Shown piece after piece: positions 6,828-7,894 of a DNA stretch of 7,894 nucleotides. Positions within the stretch are counted from its first letter, which is position 1. Every line of letters begins with the position of its first letter. The notes beneath the pieces were generated by a model, which saw only the letters and a list, made by a program, of their open reading frames with translations, was not told the origin of the DNA and did no database searches. This DNA comes from an uncultured Clostridia bacterium. Lineage in GTDB: Bacteria > Bacillota > Clostridia > Christensenellales > Borkfalkiaceae. A program made the translations under genes and the position numbers. The DNA is taken from positions 1 through 7,894 of the forward strand of contig CAJOMM010000033.1 of the NCBI GenBank assembly GCA_905235765.1, written 5' to 3'.

Positions 6828-6968
6828 ATGATATCTGTAAAACAAGTTGTAACAAAAAAAGACAAAAAAGAATTTCTTAACTTTCCGTTTCGGCTGTATA
6901 AAGGAAACGATTTATATAATCCGCCTCTACTTATCGACGAGAAGAAGATATTCGACAAACGTCTATAA
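6828..6968 (+). pseudogene. N-terminal fragment of a frame-disrupted GNAT-like acyltransferase gene
   Basis: ATG 6828, with a ribosome binding site at 6816-6820, opens a 46-codon frame that ends at TAA 6966-6968. The peptide begins MISVKQVVTKKDKKEFLNFP and continues FRLYKGNDLYNPPLLIDEKK. This is the characteristic N-terminus of a family of roughly 380-residue GNAT-like proteins common in Clostridia and Bacteroidetes (pattern FPxxLYKxNPxxVPPLxxDE). The rest of that protein continues at once in another frame (from about 6958 on, readable as NVYNEMCDVIFFLAEKDGK). The gene has therefore lost frame by one extra base or by loss of two (or five) bases near 6956-6968. It could be a real mutation or a sequencing or assembly error. 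The stop-to-ATG gap of four bases (ATG 6973) would also allow translational restart. Confidence 0.75.
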
Positions 6969-6972
6969 CGAG

Positions 6973-7894
6973 ATGTGCGACGTAATATTCTTCCTCGCCG
7001 AAAAGGACGGTAAGACTGCGGGGCGTATTTCAGGAATAATTCAACGCGCTTCCAACGAGAAATGGGGACAAAAAAGAGTACGTTTTACCCGTTTCGACAG
7101 CGTGAACGATCAGGAAGTTGCTAGCGCGCTTTTCGACGCAGTCGTAAATTGGGCAAAACCTTACGGTATTACGGAAATAGTCGGACCTTTAGGGTATTCG
7201 GATCTGGAAAGAGAAGGGCTTTTGGTAGAAGGTTTCCAAGAGATGCCTACCTTCGAAGAACAATATAATTACGATTATTACCAGACGCTTATAGAGAATT
7301 ACGGATTCAAAAAAGAAGTGGACTGGTTGGAACACAAACTCTATCTTCCTGAACAACGCGACGAACAGCTTATCCGCGTTGGTCAAAAGATACTCGAAAA
7401 GTACGAGCTTTCGCTTATTCACGTCAAAAGCATAAAGGAATATCTCAAAAAATACGTCGATCAGTTTTTTGAGATTTTGGATGAAACCTATTCCAGAATT
7501 TACGGCACCGTTCCGTTTACCGAAAAGATGAAAAAAATGATGATCGACAGTTTCAAAATGATTGCGCGTCCGCAAGACATAGCGACGGTCGTCGATAAAA
7601 CGGGGAAAATTGTCGGGTTCGCGTTGGCGTTCCCGGGTATTTCGGAAATAGTTAACAAGAGTAAAGGCAGAATCACTCTTCCATTTTTAATAAGGTTTTT
7701 GAAGGTTAAAAAGAATCCCAAAGTTCTCGATCTCGGACTTATAGGCGTTCTTCCCGAATACGAAACGAAAGGGGTTGCGGCGGCTATAATTGCCGCGCTT
7801 TACGAGATTATGGAAAAAAACAATTACGACCATCTTGAAACTAATCTCGTTTTAGAGGATAATTTTCACAGCCTTAATCTTCAAAAGCATTTTA
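6973..7894 (+). CDS. GNAT-like acyltransferase, main part (frame-disrupted upstream, cut by window end)
   Basis: This frame is open from 6952 through the window end; ATG 6973 is its first in-frame ATG but has no ribosome binding site. It gives 307 residues starting MCDVIFFLAEKDGKTAGRIS. Family landmarks are EKWGQKRVRF, EIVGPLGYSDLEREGLLVEG, a conserved acidic/aromatic block around EEQYNYDYY, and RIYGTVPFTEKM. The C-terminal GNAT-fold region has LDLGLIGVLPEYETKGVAAA (loop at 7762-7779), then ETNLVLEDNFHS. The acyl-CoA pyrophosphate loop, normally Q/R-x-x-G-x-G/A, reads E-T-K-G-V-A, so the first position is atypical. I estimate 30-40 residues are missing past base 7894, usually ending in an HRQHKRRR-like stretch. 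Intact downstream codons with no further stops suggest the break is recent or artefactual. Substrate is unknown. Its place right behind cls makes cotranscription likely; a link to lipid metabolism is only a guess. Confidence 0.78.
   Translation, partial: MCDVIFFLAEKDGKTAGRISGIIQRASNEKWGQKRVRFTRFDSVNDQEVASALFDAVVNWAKPYGITEIVGPLGYSDLEREGLLVEGFQEMPTFEEQYNYDYYQTLIENYGFKKEVDWLEHKLYLPEQRDEQLIRVGQKILEKYELSLIHVKSIKEYLKKYVDQFFEILDETYSRIYGTVPFTEKMKKMMIDSFKMIARPQDIATVVDKTGKIVGFALAFPGISEIVNKSKGRITLPFLIRFLKVKKNPKVLDLGLIGVLPEYETKGVAAAIIAALYEIMEKNNYDHLETNLVLEDNFHSLNLQKHF

Noticed and set aside
7189..7721. Two minus-strand open frames opposite the GNAT-like gene
   Set aside because: The plus strand carries recognisable family motifs through this stretch; the minus-strand products resemble nothing and have no convincing starts.
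1..7894. A new defence, mobile or RNA-based system
   Set aside because: All long coding frames belong to known housekeeping-type families, the gaps are under 300 bases, and no repeat arrays, transposase, integrase, tRNA-like fold or reverse transcriptase-like frame was seen.

Overview
The window is ordinary-looking chromosome from an anaerobic bacterium, most likely a member of the Clostridia (Bacillota) or a close relative. The inference rests on a single-chain pyruvate:ferredoxin oxidoreductase, Gram-positive-style GGAGG ribosome binding sites, textbook sigma-A promoters (TTGACA/TTGACT, 17-bp spacer, TATAAT-like -10) and T-tailed hairpin terminators. Genus or species cannot be read from the sequence. 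All genes are on the + strand.

Layout: (1) Bases 1-67 are the last codons of what is probably rplL (ribosomal protein L7/L12), followed by a strong terminator (81-121). (2) Bases 122-345 hold a tandem 8-bp repeat, an 18-bp perfect inverted repeat, a near-consensus promoter and a leader hairpin next to the ribosome binding site. (3) Bases 346-3858 encode the 1170-residue pyruvate:ferredoxin oxidoreductase (nifJ/por) with its own terminator (3873-3904). (4) Bases 4083-5192 encode a HemW-type radical SAM protein with its own promoter. (5) Bases 5299-6810 encode a cardiolipin synthase with two HKD motifs, again with its own promoter, whose -35 lies in an inverted repeat. (6) Bases 6828-7894 hold a GNAT-like acyltransferase gene, probably cotranscribed with the synthase. 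Its reading frame is broken near 6960-6968 and it runs off the window end.

The genes do not form one pathway. The oxidoreductase is central energy metabolism (pyruvate to acetyl-CoA and reduced ferredoxin). HemW is a haem-trafficking or HemN-like radical SAM protein, cardiolipin synthase serves membrane lipid synthesis, and the GNAT-like protein has no assigned substrate. The oxidoreductase stands apart as a probably highly expressed, insulated single-gene unit with C-ending codon preference. hemW and cls use far more ATA isoleucine codons.

I found no mobile element, CRISPR array, tRNA/rRNA gene, toxin-antitoxin pair or defence cassette, and no convincing new system. The points most worth a second look are the broken GNAT gene, the 5'-terminal hairpin on the oxidoreductase transcript, the long inverted repeat upstream of it, and the operator-like repeat at the cls promoter.
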